A stretch of DNA of 64,000 nt. Origin: Alloascoidea africana. Lineage: Eukaryota; Ascomycota; Alloascoideomycetes; Alloascoideales; Alloascoideaceae. Positions 22,610 through 34,330 of the stretch are shown piece by piece. The translations under genes and the position numbers were made by a program. A model generated the notes under the pieces. The model searched no databases and was not told where the DNA came from. It saw only the letters and a list, made by a program, of their open reading frames with translations. Location of the stretch: assembly GCA_030581615.1 (NCBI GenBank), contig JAKTTT010000009.1, forward strand, positions 248,001 to 312,000, given 5' to 3'. Every line of letters begins with the position of its first letter. The first letter of the stretch is position 1.

Positions 22610-25185
22610 TAATTAGACAGATTAAGTAAGAGAAGCGGTTTCATTTTTTTACTTTTTGTTGATATAAAAACGCCAAACCATGTTGTATGAGATGTGTTTG
22701 TAAAGCGACCCTTAAAATGATGTTGAAGTAACCATTGATACTGATACCTTACCTCCAGTTCTCCAATTACCTAAATGACTGGCTACAACCAATCTAAGAG
22801 TTGAATCATGACAAAACTTGAGGATAAAAGAATAGAAATCATGACGATTAGATGAAGAAAAGTTCGGAAAGAACTATAGCGTATCTGACATGTGTGTTCA
22901 GACCAATTCCACAGCTTTCCAATTTTCAATCTTTTTTGAAGACAGAAATATTTAAAATCATTATTCAGTTTTCAAGGTATACCAGAAATTTCTATACATG
23001 CCCAAGAGTTATCCTTCGGGTTTCCACAAGTACCACAACGCCAAATAGTCGGTATGCCTTGTTTTGAGAAACCTCGATATTGTTGCCTTTCCTAAGCTTC
23101 CTCATATAATTAAAGGATAGAGTAGACACCTAACAAATATCATTCAACTTTTGTGAATTCTACTCTTCTTCAAAACGAAAGACAAAGTCTATGGTGGTCA
23201 AACAGTTACGTCATGCCTTCATAAATTTGGAATAGGGCAATTCAAAATCCTTAGGTATGCAAATGGAAAAGAAAATGGGGTGGCGGGCATTCTCTCCTGA
23301 TTTCTTTTCAACAAGCAGAGCCAAGTAAAAAGATCATAGAGAATATTCTTCATACCTTTGTCCTCCTTTCGCATACTTATTATCTGGGTCATACTTTTCC
23401 AAAAGGATTAGAAATCTGATCGCTTTGGAGCGATGGCAATTCTATGTCTTACACTTGGGCAAAAGGCTTGTGATCAGTGTAACATGTAAATTTTAGTATC
23501 CAATAAAGTGTAGTACGAGAATGCTATGGCCCATTATTTCAACGCCGAAAGTTTCTTTTTGCTGGATACTGTATTTTCTGACTTTCTGTAACGAATCCAA
23601 TTGAATTGGTACAACTTACACTGATATATTTAGAACACAACCGATTATAAAAACAAAAGGAATGATATGATCAGAAAGTGCCAATACTGCTGACGCTGAT
23701 GAACAAAGCCAGTTTTATATCCTTCATAGCCTTCAAGGATTCCAGTTTTCTTGCTTAACTCTTTGGTAGAGGAAAACTGTGGTATTTGCTCAAGCTTTTC
23801 TATAAATACAATTATTCCGCAAAATAAGAAAACTTTGAAATAAATTCTTTTGCATATGTCCCCAATAAACTCCTTAATTTCTTCAACTTGGTTTAAATTG
23901 CGTCGTTGCAATATTTCGACGTAATCTAGGTCCAGATCCTCATAGAATCCCGCACAATTTCATAAATTCATAACTGCTGAAGTAAGTCAAGATAGACATT
24001 CTTTCAGAGATCTGTTTTTCCATTTGATCAGGTTGGTGGTCGGCACCGACTTTGTTGCCTAATTCACTGGGCGGAAACAGCAGATGATGACGATTCGAAA
24101 TTTGTTGGGGTCTTGAGCAACGCTGTTGACGGTTATGTCTGTTAAGGTTTTGAATTTCCGTTTTCAAAATATCCAACTCGCAGATGATAGGGGTCTTGAT
24201 TTCTCTACAACGCGTACAAATGGATCACAATATTCACGACACTGTACGTAGTGTGGAGAGAAGTCGACCAAAGATCACTCATAAAAATACACCATTTCCA
24301 AACTGGATATTTTTTTTTGAAAAGCGGAAATAGAAAGACTTTTTGACCATGGGTTGGTTGGCCTCAGAAAAAGCCTGCTTGCATCGACTCATTCCAACAT
24401 CATTGATTTGACATACGGGTACCATTTTTTCAAGATCGACAAAACCACAGAAAAATAGACGATTTTACGAGAGCCATTCGTACAAATCCATTTGGTTTAC
24501 GTTCTCATGAATGTACCTTCAATGATTATACCGTTTGGAGTTGAGGCCGACATATCCCACTGTTTGAACAAACAGATAATTTGCAAAATATTTATTGAAA
24601 GTAAACAGAAAAAGACGGTAAGGGTAAACCAAAAAGTAGTAATCTGATCCAAGAAAATGGGTAGAACTCTTTACGCACCTCATCTTCCAGATTCCATCAA
24701 GTGGATCTATCTTTGAGAATACTCACATTTCATGGACAGATAGATCATTTGGTAAGAAAAGATGGTAAAGAAACTTCTGGAACAAAATTGAATTTGATCA
24801 TTGGTCTACAGTTTTAAAATGGACAAAGAGACCATATTCTCATCCTTTGGAAACGGAAACGGAAACACTATTCACTATTCTTTTTCAACGTAACAATTAT
24901 CGATTTCATTTACCGCTAGAACATTTTTTAAATAACAACAACAATATTTCCTTCATCTACTATACAATTCATCACAGTGGTAGATTTGATAAATAATTTG
25001 ATCCATCTCTATCTGCCAAAAGACGCACACAAAACTCTTCAATGCATATAATTGGGTAACTATTAACCCCATCCACTCACCTCACCTACACTTCTATGAA
25101 CCGGGTAACCCTGGTCCATATCCATTTGCCCCCGCCACCACCCACCATTACTGGCATCTTTGTTACACAACACAAAACCAAAAAG
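22610..25185. other. 2.6-kb gap between the ABC transporter and SNF8
   Basis: AT-rich, with no well-supported gene. The only coding-like stretch is the pair of offset minus-strand frames at 23645-24232, listed separately. Confidence 0.5.
23645..24232 (-). pseudogene. Possible gene relic, two offset frames, family unknown
   Basis: Two minus-strand frames abut near 23930-23940 but in different phases. The upstream one (to 23940) contains TEIQNLNRHNRQQ, SELGNKVGADHQPDQMEKQISERMS; the downstream one has no ATG and begins YEDLDLDYVEILQRRN, continues with VEEIKEFIGDICKRIY and ends with a hydrophobic tail (WHFLIISFLLFL). The phase change and missing start suggest either a decayed gene or an unrecognised intron. 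The heptad-like polar segment with a C-terminal hydrophobic tail is loosely like a tail-anchored or SNARE-type protein, but I would not assign it. Confidence 0.22.
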
Positions 25186-25974
25186 ATGAATCACAAAGTA
25201 GGGCTAATGGCTCTTGATGGGCTTGAGAAGCGGACTCAACAATTTTCCGAGCTTGGAACGAATTTGATAGAGCGACAATCACGGGAGTTAAGTACACAAC
25301 TCGAAGTATTTCAATCTGCACTTTCACATTTTGCATCTGAATACCGAGAGGAGATTCGAGGAAATGTTCAATTTCGAAATGAGTTTACGCGGATGTGCAA
25401 TTCGATAGGGGTTGATCCATTGGCTAGAAGTGGGAATGGTAATGGACGGGAGAAAAGTTTTTGGTCCAGTTTTTTGGGGAAAGACGTTGGGGAGTTTTAC
25501 TACGAATTGGGGGTCAAGGTTATTGAAGTGTGTCGGGCGACACGAGAAGAGAACGGAGGGATCATTTCTGTGAAAGAGGTGGTTAAGCGGCTCAACGAGG
25601 GAGACGGACGGGGGGTCGGGGTCAGCCTGGAGGTTGGAGAAGAGGACGTGGAGCAGGCTGTGGAGTCGCTCAAGGTTCTGGGAGAAGGGCTCCGGGTCGA
25701 AAAGGTGGGCTCCAGGAACATGATCCGCAGCATCGCGAGGCAGATCAGCCTGGACCACAACCACGTGCTCCAGGCGTGCACGGTGATGGGTCACGTGTCC
25801 GTGTCGCTGCTGCGCGACAACCTCGGCTGGGACGCGGTGCGGGCGAGTGCGGTCCTTGCCGAGCTGCTCGCGGCCGGCCTGCTGTGGGCCGACGACCAGG
25901 GTCCTGCCGACCTGGGTTCAGGCCAGTCACGTGAGCGCCGCTTCTGGTCGCCGCTGTGGCTGGACCGGCTGTAA
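25186..25974 (+). CDS. SNF8: ESCRT-II subunit Vps22/EAP30
   Basis: A 262-residue subunit of ESCRT-II, which sorts ubiquitinated membrane proteins into multivesicular endosomes together with Vps25 and Vps36. I use ATG 25186; the upstream in-frame ATG at 25096 would add a Pro-rich leader absent from the family. Visible conserved blocks: the N-terminal coiled segment (LSTQLEVFQSALSHFASEYREEIR near 35), FRNEFTRMCNSIGVDPLA near 64, the GEFYYELGVKVIEVC block near 106, and the two winged-helix domains to the C-terminus (LDHNHVLQ near 191; WDAVRASAVLAELLAAGLLW near 216; FWSPLWLDRL at the end). Length is typical. The second half of the gene is much richer in G and C than the first. HAT1 begins 43 bases after the stop. 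Confidence 0.94.
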   Translation: MNHKVGLMALDGLEKRTQQFSELGTNLIERQSRELSTQLEVFQSALSHFASEYREEIRGNVQFRNEFTRMCNSIGVDPLARSGNGNGREKSFWSSFLGKDVGEFYYELGVKVIEVCRATREENGGIISVKEVVKRLNEGDGRGVGVSLEVGEEDVEQAVESLKVLGEGLRVEKVGSRNMIRSIARQISLDHNHVLQACTVMGHVSVSLLRDNLGWDAVRASAVLAELLAAGLLWADDQGPADLGSGQSRERRFWSPLWLDRL

Positions 25975-26017
25975 CCTCCGTGCGCCCCTTCTGTGCTTGC
26001 CACCCGGCCCAGGCAAG

Positions 26018-27608
26018 ATGGATGAGACCAAAAATCACCACAACACGGCAAGCACCATGGCCCCCGACGAGCGAGCGAGTGTTGCAGTGGACCCCGAGCA
26101 GTGGACGGTGGCATCCAACGAGGCCCTACATGTGTCTATAGGTATGCAACGGGTGTGGATTCTGAGTCTGATTCCCCAAATGGCAACAACAATGATGATA
26201 GATAATTTTGAAGCGTTGGACGCGTCACTAACAACAATGTTTGTTCATCAGCTGAACAGGAAGGTTTATTCACATTCCATCCAACGTTCACGTATCCGAT
26301 CTTTGGCGATGCCGAGCGGATTTATGGGTACAAGGGACTCAAGATCAATGTAAGCATGAATGTAAAGGTATATCGATTGCTCGAGAAACTCTAACGCGAT
26401 CAACGTTTGTAGCTTGTGTTCGACTCGGTGACGCTGACGCCCTTGCTTACAATGAAATACGATGAAAAGCTCCCCGGGTTGGAAGATCCGGATCCTTTGG
26501 AGCTGATGAGGAAACATCTTCCAAAGGATACTTTCAGTACAGAGACGGAATGGGAAAAAGCGCGTGTTGAAGAGCGAACACGGTTCAAGATCCCTGGTAG
26601 ATTTATCAGTTCGTATACGAGAGAAGGTAGCAAATTTGCAATTTATCAGGTATGTGGGACCGAGATGGACATTGTGATGAGGTTATCTTGACTGCTAACA
26701 TTCTCGTTTAGACAAAATTGGACGATTTGTGGGCTTTGGAACTTCATCGAAGGATGCAAATATTTGTACTTTTGTTTATCGAGGCAGGGTCGTACATTGA
26801 CGAGACAGATTTGCAGTGGGAGTTATTTCTGGTGTACGAGGTTCAGCAGCATGGAACTGAGACTGAGACTGACCCTGTAGCAGAAGCAAAGGCCGAGGCG
26901 TTTGTGGGGTTTTGCACTACATATTCTTACTGGAAGTATCAAGGGTTTGAGGTCCATGATGCGAGCAAAGAAGAGTACAACCGATATAACCGCAAGCGGA
27001 TTTCACAATTTGTGATTCTGCCACCTTATCAACGACATCATCACGGTGGAGAATTGTACAATGGGATTGTTAAGGAATGGGAATCGGATAGATACGTTTC
27101 CGAGATAACGATTGAGGATCCCAGTGAGGCATTTGATGATTTGCGAGATCGATGCGATCTGGAACGGCTTGCGCGGAAAGGTCTATGGCGCAACAATAAT
27201 AATAATAAAAATAAAAATAACAATAATGAAGCTGGTGGCGTGTTTGAGGTGCCTGTAAGCGCCGAGTGGATAAAGCAGAAAGAGCACGAGACCAAGATTG
27301 TGGGAGTCCAGTTTGAGCGGTTGGTGGAGATGGCGCTGTTGCGGTATCTGGACGCACTGAACAAGGACAAGTTGCGGGCGTTCCGGCTCCACGTTAAAGA
27401 GCGGCTTTATAAAAAAAACCGAGAGGCGCTTGTGGAAATGGAGGACGCCGAGAGGAAGCAAAAGCTGGAGGAAGTGTACGAGCGGCTGGTGGATGACTAC
27501 GGAAGGATCATCGGGACGGTGGACTTTGGCGACGAGGACGATGAAAAGAACAATATCGATAACGAAGATCAAGATTTGGAACGGGCCGTCAAGAAGCAGC
27601 GCGTATAG
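26018..27608 (+). CDS. HAT1: Histone acetyltransferase type B catalytic subunit, four exons
   Basis: Acetylates newly made histone H4 (Lys5/Lys12 in known homologues) before chromatin assembly, normally with Hat2. I read exons 26018-26141, 26252-26349, 26413-26649 and 26712-27608, giving 451 residues. All three introns (110, 63 and 62 nt) have GTATGC, GTAAGC or GTATGT donors, CTAAC branch sites and keep the frame. Conserved blocks: QWTVASNEALHVSI, FHPTFTYPIFGDAERIYGYKGL, LVFDSVT, then the GNAT core with RRMQIFVLLFIEAGSYID, FCTTYSYWKYQG, the acetyl-CoA loop QFVILPPYQRHHHGG, and ITIEDPSEAFDDLRDRCD. An Asn/Lys-rich run (about 307-320) and an acidic C-terminal tail are extra relative to yeast Hat1. 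The second ATG (26057, residue 14) has a better ACC-ATG-G context and may be the true start. Confidence 0.93.
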
Positions 27609-27767
27609 AGTTAAAAGATGCCATTTCTAATCTAATTGTTCTTCTAATAGGGATGAATCAGATCATTCTGGAGCTGTGCAGCCCCTTTTTTCCACAGGGT
27701 CTTGCACTCTCGTACACTCTTTTCCTCCAGCCATCTCAGTTTCAGCCTGAGGTTAGTTGACTTGTCC

Positions 27768-28325
27768 ATGAGTGCAAACCTTATCATCCCAGACTCACCT
27801 GTTTCGCGCACGACAGCAATGTCCCCGGACCTCAAGCATGTGGCCACCGCCAGCAGAAGCAGTCCAGGGGGCAGCGAGAGCGAGAGCGAGACCGAGCGAC
27901 AGCAGCGTGAGCGACAGCGACAGGAGCCCATGCTCTCACTTTCGCTCTCGCTCTCAGGCCTGGCCACGCCGCCGCCGTCGGCCTCCAAGTCCAAGCCCAA
28001 GTCCAAGTCCAAGGCCCTGTGCGACGAGCCGCCAGCCGAACCTCGATCCCAGACCAAGCGACCGCCGCCATCCTTCCAGCTGACAGCCCCCAGAAAAGCG
28101 TCGTCCACCAGTTTCAAGGCCGCGCTGACGGAGCTCGCCCACGGGTACCGGGCCTACTGGCTCGAATTCAGGCCGGCCAGCCCCGGCGGCTCCAGCTCCA
28201 GCTCCAGCTCCCGCTCCAGCTCCAGCTCCCGCTCCAGCCCCAGCCCCAGCCCCAGCTTGGAGCTGAAGGTTGACATGGACGTGGACGTGGACCGGGTCCT
28301 GCGCTTCGCCGGGTCGCTGCCATGA
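27768..28325 (+). CDS. Ser/Arg-rich hypothetical protein
   Basis: A 185-residue frame beginning at ATG 27768, with no family I recognise. It is dominated by low complexity: SESESETERQQRERQRQ near 37, SLSLSLS near 58, a KSKPKSKSK run near 74 and a long Ser/Arg repeat near 145-170. The only non-repetitive segment is SFKAALTELAHGYRAYWLEFRP near 117. The end is DVDVDRVLRFAGSLP. The opposite strand is also open across much of the region because of the repeat composition, so coding on this strand is chosen only because it lies co-linear with HAT1 and MNN2 and contains that Ala/Leu segment. GC content is well above that of the neighbours. Confidence 0.35.
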   Translation: MSANLIIPDSPVSRTTAMSPDLKHVATASRSSPGGSESESETERQQRERQRQEPMLSLSLSLSGLATPPPSASKSKPKSKSKALCDEPPAEPRSQTKRPPPSFQLTAPRKASSTSFKAALTELAHGYRAYWLEFRPASPGGSSSSSSSRSSSSSRSSPSPSPSLELKVDMDVDVDRVLRFAGSLP

Positions 28326-28869
28326 ACATAAAAGAGCCCGAGTGGCCCGCTCCTGGCTCTCTTCTGGCTTTCCCCACGTGATCTTGATCTGTGTCGTAGT
28401 AAGTTGGACGCATGCATGCAGCGTGTTTGGATGCATATGCATATGCACGCGTGCGTGAAACGTCGTCAAAAGTGCCAAAAATAAACTTGTGTGAAAATAT
28501 ATCGCTGGGACTTATCCCATACACTCATTCATTCTCCTTCCACTTTCTCTCTCCCACTCTCAGACTCTCAGACTCAGACTCGCACTCTTCTTCTCCTTCT
28601 TTTACATTCTCTCGTCGTGCGACACCCCTTCTTGTCCTGCTCATCGCCATAGCCATCTCCATCACCTCCACAGTTCTCCATTTCCTCAGTGTAGTTGTCA
28701 AGACCCCTGCTTGTTCGTCCATCCATCGAGAGACCCTTGCGCCCACGGATTAACCGAAAACTCACTTTAAATACTAAAACCCTCCCTCCCCCCCTAATCG
28801 TTTTTTTTTTTTTTTTCGTCGTTGTATATTTCGTTTGTTAATCGCTTCAACTGATCTATTGTAGTCAAA
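28326..28869. other. MNN2 upstream region
   Basis: A 544-base spacer with ATGCAT/GCATGC alternations at 28409-28452, a CACGTG at 28375-28380, CT-rich tracts at 28530-28610 and a run of 17 T after position 28800. No gene. Confidence 0.6.
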
Positions 28870-30771
28870 ATGGCTCACGTTGGCAATATGAAGCTGCTGG
28901 TCCGAATGGGCCTGGCCCTACTCGCCTTCACCTTGCTGACCTCTCTTTACTCCTTTTCAGGCTCTGAGCAAGACATACTACCGATAAACTCAACCAAGCA
29001 CAATCCACCAGATGGATCCTCTTCCTCGTTCAGTGTCACGAAAGTCGACAAGGAAGAAATCGACATCTCAAATCTTAATGGTCAGGATAAAGCTTCTTCC
29101 TCTTTACAATCCAAACCTTTTTCAAAATCAAAATCAAATGCTTTCTTAACAAAAATACACGACCTGTTGACGGATTTTTGGGAATCCTCTTCTTCTACTC
29201 TAGGCATGAACAAACCTTCAAATCAGAAAAACGCCCAATGGCAACAGGAATTTTATCACTCCTTGTTCCAGGCTCTACTTGCAGGAGAACCCCGGATCCC
29301 CTCTTTGAGAGACCGGTACAAAAACGATAGAAGAGCACCAACAGAGGGACTCAATTCACCTGATGATAACCCTTTCACAGAAGAATACCTCGATTCGTTT
29401 CTCGACGTGACTGATGAAGACGTGGCCTCTCTATCCAGCTCAATCGCAAACTTCACCTCCGCTTTCCCGGCACAACCACCTGCACAATTGTATCCAAATT
29501 CTAGCGGTATTGTTTATGTGGGTGGGAAACGTTATAGCTGGTTGGTTCTCGTTTCGTTGAAAACCCTACGTTCATACGGTTCCACAACTCCAGCAGAGGT
29601 CTTAATCCCCGAAATAGATAACGATACAAGCATCCTGTGTGATGACCTATTCCCAAAACTCAACGCTAGATGTCTTATCCTGCCCGAAATCTTGGGTAAC
29701 AAAACCACGGAATTGATAGGCTTGGAAAATATGAACTACCAATACAAACCTTTATCAATCCTCTTGTCAAGTTTCAAAAACGTGCTATATCTCGATGCAG
29801 ACAACGTCCCTGTGCGAAATGTCGATTACCTCATGAATCACGAACCTTTCCAATCCCGTGGTCTAATCACATGGCCCGATTTTTGGCGTCGTACAACCCA
29901 TCCTTCTTTCTTCAAAATGACAAATGTACCACTGTCTCCTATCAAAGAGGCAGTTGTACCTTTGGAAAACAGACGTCGTGAATTGAGTCTTGTGGACCGA
30001 ATTCAACAACTCCGAGATCCTTCCACGGAATCCGGCCAAATCATGATTTCTAAAACTATGCATTTTAAAACTTTGATCCTCGCTGTTTACTTTAACCTGT
30101 TTGGTAAAGAATGGTTCTACCCACTTTTCTCTCAAGGAACTGCAGGTGAAGGGGATAAAGAGAGTTATACACTCGCTGCAGTTGTCCTCGATAAGCCTTA
30201 TTATCAGGTAAATGCGGGTGTGAAACCTGTAGGCTACCACTCGAAAGAGTTCCACGGTGTGGCCATGTTCCAATACGATCCCATGGTTGATTTCTACATC
30301 CAGCAGGTTGGGTACACGGGTGGCTCATTATCGCCTTCTTCTCATGACGTGGAAGCGTTTAAAAATCTTGGAGAAAAACTTGAGGCGGAAGGCGAAGAAG
30401 CTGCATCTTCTACAGAGACCAAGACAAAAAAGCCTGATAATTTTAGAAATAAGCCCCCGTTGTTGTTTGTACATCACAATTTCCCAAAACTTTATCCTTA
30501 CCAACTTTACAATGAGCATGTTATCGTTGATGAGGATGATGAGAACAAGCATCGAAGAATTCTTGGCGGCAGCGATCTGTACGATGAAGATGGGTTCGAC
30601 TTTGAGCTTAACCTTTGGAGCAACATTGCAAATATGACATGTGAATTGGCACAATCCGAATCAACATACACTGTTCCAAACGGTTATGGGAAATTGGATT
30701 ATACTTGGGATAATGAAGAAACATGCGCTAAAGTCGCATTACATGTGGAGAAGATTTCGGAGAAATGGTAA
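28870..30771 (+). CDS. MNN2: Alpha-1,2-mannosyltransferase, MNN2/MNN5 family
   Basis: A 633-residue type II Golgi glycosyltransferase expected to add alpha-1,2-mannose branches to the N-glycan outer chain, using GDP-mannose. Residues 1-9 are the cytosolic tail, and about 10-31 the signal anchor (LLVRMGLALLAFTLLTSLYSF). A Ser/Lys/Asn-rich stem extends to about 120. The catalytic domain contains GKRYSWLVLVSLKTLRSYG near 218, the metal-binding DxD motif YLDADNVP (residues near 308), WPDFWRR near 337, SGQIMISK near 390 and the C-terminal LFVHHNFPKLYPYQ near 532. Several N-x-S/T sequons are present. It could correspond to MNN5 or to another paralogue; the family call is firm, the paralogue is not. 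Confidence 0.9.
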   Translation: MAHVGNMKLLVRMGLALLAFTLLTSLYSFSGSEQDILPINSTKHNPPDGSSSSFSVTKVDKEEIDISNLNGQDKASSSLQSKPFSKSKSNAFLTKIHDLLTDFWESSSSTLGMNKPSNQKNAQWQQEFYHSLFQALLAGEPRIPSLRDRYKNDRRAPTEGLNSPDDNPFTEEYLDSFLDVTDEDVASLSSSIANFTSAFPAQPPAQLYPNSSGIVYVGGKRYSWLVLVSLKTLRSYGSTTPAEVLIPEIDNDTSILCDDLFPKLNARCLILPEILGNKTTELIGLENMNYQYKPLSILLSSFKNVLYLDADNVPVRNVDYLMNHEPFQSRGLITWPDFWRRTTHPSFFKMTNVPLSPIKEAVVPLENRRRELSLVDRIQQLRDPSTESGQIMISKTMHFKTLILAVYFNLFGKEWFYPLFSQGTAGEGDKESYTLAAVVLDKPYYQVNAGVKPVGYHSKEFHGVAMFQYDPMVDFYIQQVGYTGGSLSPSSHDVEAFKNLGEKLEAEGEEAASSTETKTKKPDNFRNKPPLLFVHHNFPKLYPYQLYNEHVIVDEDDENKHRRILGGSDLYDEDGFDFELNLWSNIANMTCELAQSESTYTVPNGYGKLDYTWDNEETCAKVALHVEKISEKW

Positions 30772-33700
30772 ATTCACTTAAACCTATTCTTACTTCTCTT
30801 TCTTCTTACTGCCACTGCTACTGCTGTTACTTTTATATTTGCTTTTTGCCTTTTTTTTTTCTTTAAAGTTTATAACGTTTAATCTTGGTTCTGTTTTTTG
30901 ATTGACTTGAAGAAAGATTTTTACATGGATTTTGTTAGAACAGAAGACACACATACACACACAAACAAACAAACACCCGGTACAGATTGCTGTTCATATG
31001 TATGCTAGCTATGACTACGCCAAAGTTTCTGTCGCCGTCACCCACCAACCAAAAAAAAAAAATTGCACGAAGAGAAGAAGGAAAAATGAAAAAAGAAAAA
31101 TTAAATCCTTATGCTTTGTCTATCTAGGGTTATCGTTATCCTGCCAGAGATGCAAATGTGTGGCTTTGCCCTGAAGCTCGCATACATACAGAGCGTTAGT
31201 GTTTCTAAAATACAAAATGCAAGCAAGTGCGAGTACAAATCAGTTTTCAATTTACTTGTGCACAAAAAAGTTCTTGACTATATATGTCTACAGATGAGAT
31301 TTGACGGGCAAACGTTCGGATTTACACCGATGTTCATGATGATGTTGAGGGCAAAAATGGCGCCAGGAACATCACCACCCCTATCACATCCAAATAAACG
31401 CCTTTTTTTTCCCCCTGCCTTCCTTTCGTATCACTACTACACTTTTTCCTTTTCTTTATTTTGTTTGTTTTATTGTTAAACTTGAATACTACAGTATAAA
31501 CTTCATTTTTGGCAATTATAGCTATCGACCTCAAATATATTATTACTACTTCTAACAATGGGGGGATCAATCAATGGTTTAGTTCCACACATGTTGCCAA
31601 GAATGCCAACTAAAAATAACATCTTTTTTTGTTATGTATGAAATGTGTTTGATAGAGACGTCCGGAAAAACCCTGCCCCAAAAAGCTAAAAAAAAGACTT
31701 GGAGATTCGAAATGTTGGAAAATCTGACCGTTTGTTTGTGTTCACAATTGAATTTGGATTTGGATTTGGATTTTTGCACTACTCCTACTCCTACAGATAC
31801 TGGTAGTAGTTGGAAACGTGCAAGGTACAACCTTAAAAGGTGATAAATTTGGTACCTAGATTCAGTTTTGGTTCGATAATCATGAACACACATAGATGTT
31901 AATTCTGTCCAAGAATGATGATCATGGGAAAAAGTTCAACGTTCAACGTTCAACGTTTTCCCTTCCAATTAATTGTCTTTTACCCAAAAAACGAAAAATG
32001 GGGAACTATATAGGTACTCCAAAAAAAAATAGAAACAGAAACGGAAACATGAGTATTCTACATCCTGTGTCCTTCTACTCCATGATTTTCAACATTCTAA
32101 TGATACTACTACTAAAAATATCTCCGTTTAGCCTTTGTGGAAAAAGCAAGTTGAGCTAATTCTTTCTATCTTCAGTCAAGCCCTCTCTCATACTTGACAT
32201 CACGCGCACTGGTAGTGAGACATAAAAGACAAAAAAAAAATGCCTTGGTCGGTTTAAAGGTCAGTAGATGATTACCTCATTGGTATTCTTCGAGCTTAAA
32301 AAAAGCAAATCTATTTATTTGACTCGAGACTCGATTAGAAAGAAACATAGAAATAGTTTGCATTTCTTTTTTTATCTTCAAATTGGTCTTGCCGAGTTGG
32401 TTTCGTAAGAACCCTTTTAAGTTCCAACTCTGTGTATCATGAAGCTTCTTTCAAATGCCTATTTTATCTGGTTTTGTTCCCAATGCCCCAACCAAAGCTT
32501 TTGTAGTAAACGTGCGTTCTCAACGCGTCCGAATTGAATCCGTTATTCGTGTTTTCTAATAATCTTGACACCTTTAATTTTTTATTTTTTTTAAACCCAT
32601 CATCCTCAATATTATGATCCTTTTGAAATCAATCTGAATGTTTTTCTCCAAATTTTCTTATGTTTAGGATTAAGCAAAATCTCAAGTTTTTATAAAAATT
32701 AACCCCGTTTGTTTCACGTCTTAAAAAGAAAAGAAAATAAGTGTGTTGAGTAATCCTTTGAGACCACATTTAATGATAAATGAAGTTGGTAGCAAGTAGC
32801 AAGGATAACAAATCACAGAAACATTTTATGTATATTAGAAGAAAAAAAATCCCTCTTTTAAAAGCTGACAAATATCTCGGACGTTGAAAGTTAACGCCCG
32901 CAAAATACTCTTTCTTCAAAAAAGTTTGTTATATTCGTAATTTTTTTTTTATCGTGCTTCACGCTCTAGCCTGTGTGCCTAACTTCTTTTCAGAATGGAG
33001 CTGGGAGGATGACCACGCTTTAATTCCTTTCTTGACATACGAATAAAATCGTTATTTTTAATTCATGAGAACCCATGAAAACTCCAAATATCTTAAAGGC
33101 GCTTCTTTTGATACCTTTAGGTGAGTTCAAACCTTGTGGTGATCAGTTTAAGCACATTACCTTGGGAACTTCTCCAAGTCTTTTCTGCAAATGAAAACGT
33201 TTAAAATGAATTTGGAAGCAACAAGTCTACAAATAACACACATCCTTCATTTCGTTCATCATTATTCTACCGTAATTTCAAACTTAGGGCAAAGTATAGG
33301 TTTCTTGTTTAACTGTGACCCACAGCTATAAGAAAGATTGGAATCATGTTACAACTCCTTTTCAAAAGAAAAGATCACAAATTGAGCTTTTTCTGTATAT
33401 CATTCGGAAACCCAGAGCGCCCGTTCTTAACGCAAACGCAATTGTAGAATGTGATATGGTCTAACCATGGCGTTAGTCATGGTTGCATCCTTCTCGTTCC
33501 TATAGTGTCAAGTTCAAATGGCGGTTTATGAATCATCACTAAACAATCCGTGGACCTTTCCTTTAGATTAAGAAACTACCACCAATGACAACCGCATTAA
33601 GGTGACACTGGGTGAATACGATGATTCAAGACCTTGTTCAAAGGTTCTATTCTTGTTGCCACTATCAGAACATGTTTGATTCAGCTCTGTAGAGCTTTCA

Positions 33701-34330
33701 GACAATCCTCCAACTTTTTCCCGCTAGCTTCACGAGATTCCCAACTCTTCATATGCACGCTGACGCAGATGCGCAGAAACCGCTCCCCCCTCCAATACAA
33801 AAAAAAGAACCAGCTAGACACCACAAGAAAGCAACCGCAAAATTCCAAACATGAAGATCCAGCGTCCTTAGCCCATTTGTCCCGATATCCCGTTTAAATC
33901 CAGGAACCCACGAGTTTTGCGCCAATGCACAACTCTTCAGCGTCTCCATGCAGGCTATTACTAAGCTTTCAAAAACTGATAAGCGCCAAGGACAAAGACG
34001 TTGAAATGATAAGGGAATAAAGAAAAAGACTCGGATTTTCTACCCCTCTCCCAAAATATTTAGACGGGGGTTCGCTTTCTTAACCCGAACAGACAAAACA
34101 TTTCGAGGAGATATCTTTAATGCTTTGCAAAAACTGTCAAAGATGCGCCGGCTCGGGCTAACTTTGCCGACGTGGGCAAGGGTTCTCTCGCCCGAGGATT
34201 TAAGTTCCAAGCGAAGAACCGAAAGATTTTTCCGAACCGCAATTTTTCCCTCGATCTTTATAATCAGTGTGAATTTTTTTTTTTCCATTCCGTTTCTTCC
34301 TTTTCCAAGTTATCTCTATCTTACACAAAA
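30772..34330. other. 3.6-kb gene-free gap between MNN2 and ADH6
   Basis: AT-rich with many homopolymer runs (for example A10 at 31050-31060, T9-T10 near 32941) and a triple GTTCAAC repeat at 31935-31956. Short frames show no domain. I see no gene, RNA gene or element; it likely holds upstream control sequence for the dehydrogenase. Confidence 0.5.

Noticed and set aside
27644-28117. 157-codon minus-strand frame opposite the Ser-rich gene
   Set aside because: Mostly mirrored Ser/Glu codon repeats. A non-repetitive segment near its C-terminus made me hesitate, but there is no family match I know and the plus strand is co-linear with its neighbours.
28154-28524. Overlapping 84-118-codon frames around 28.2-28.5 kb
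   Set aside because: All are phase shifts of the CCAGCTCCAGCTC-type repeat in the Ser-rich gene.
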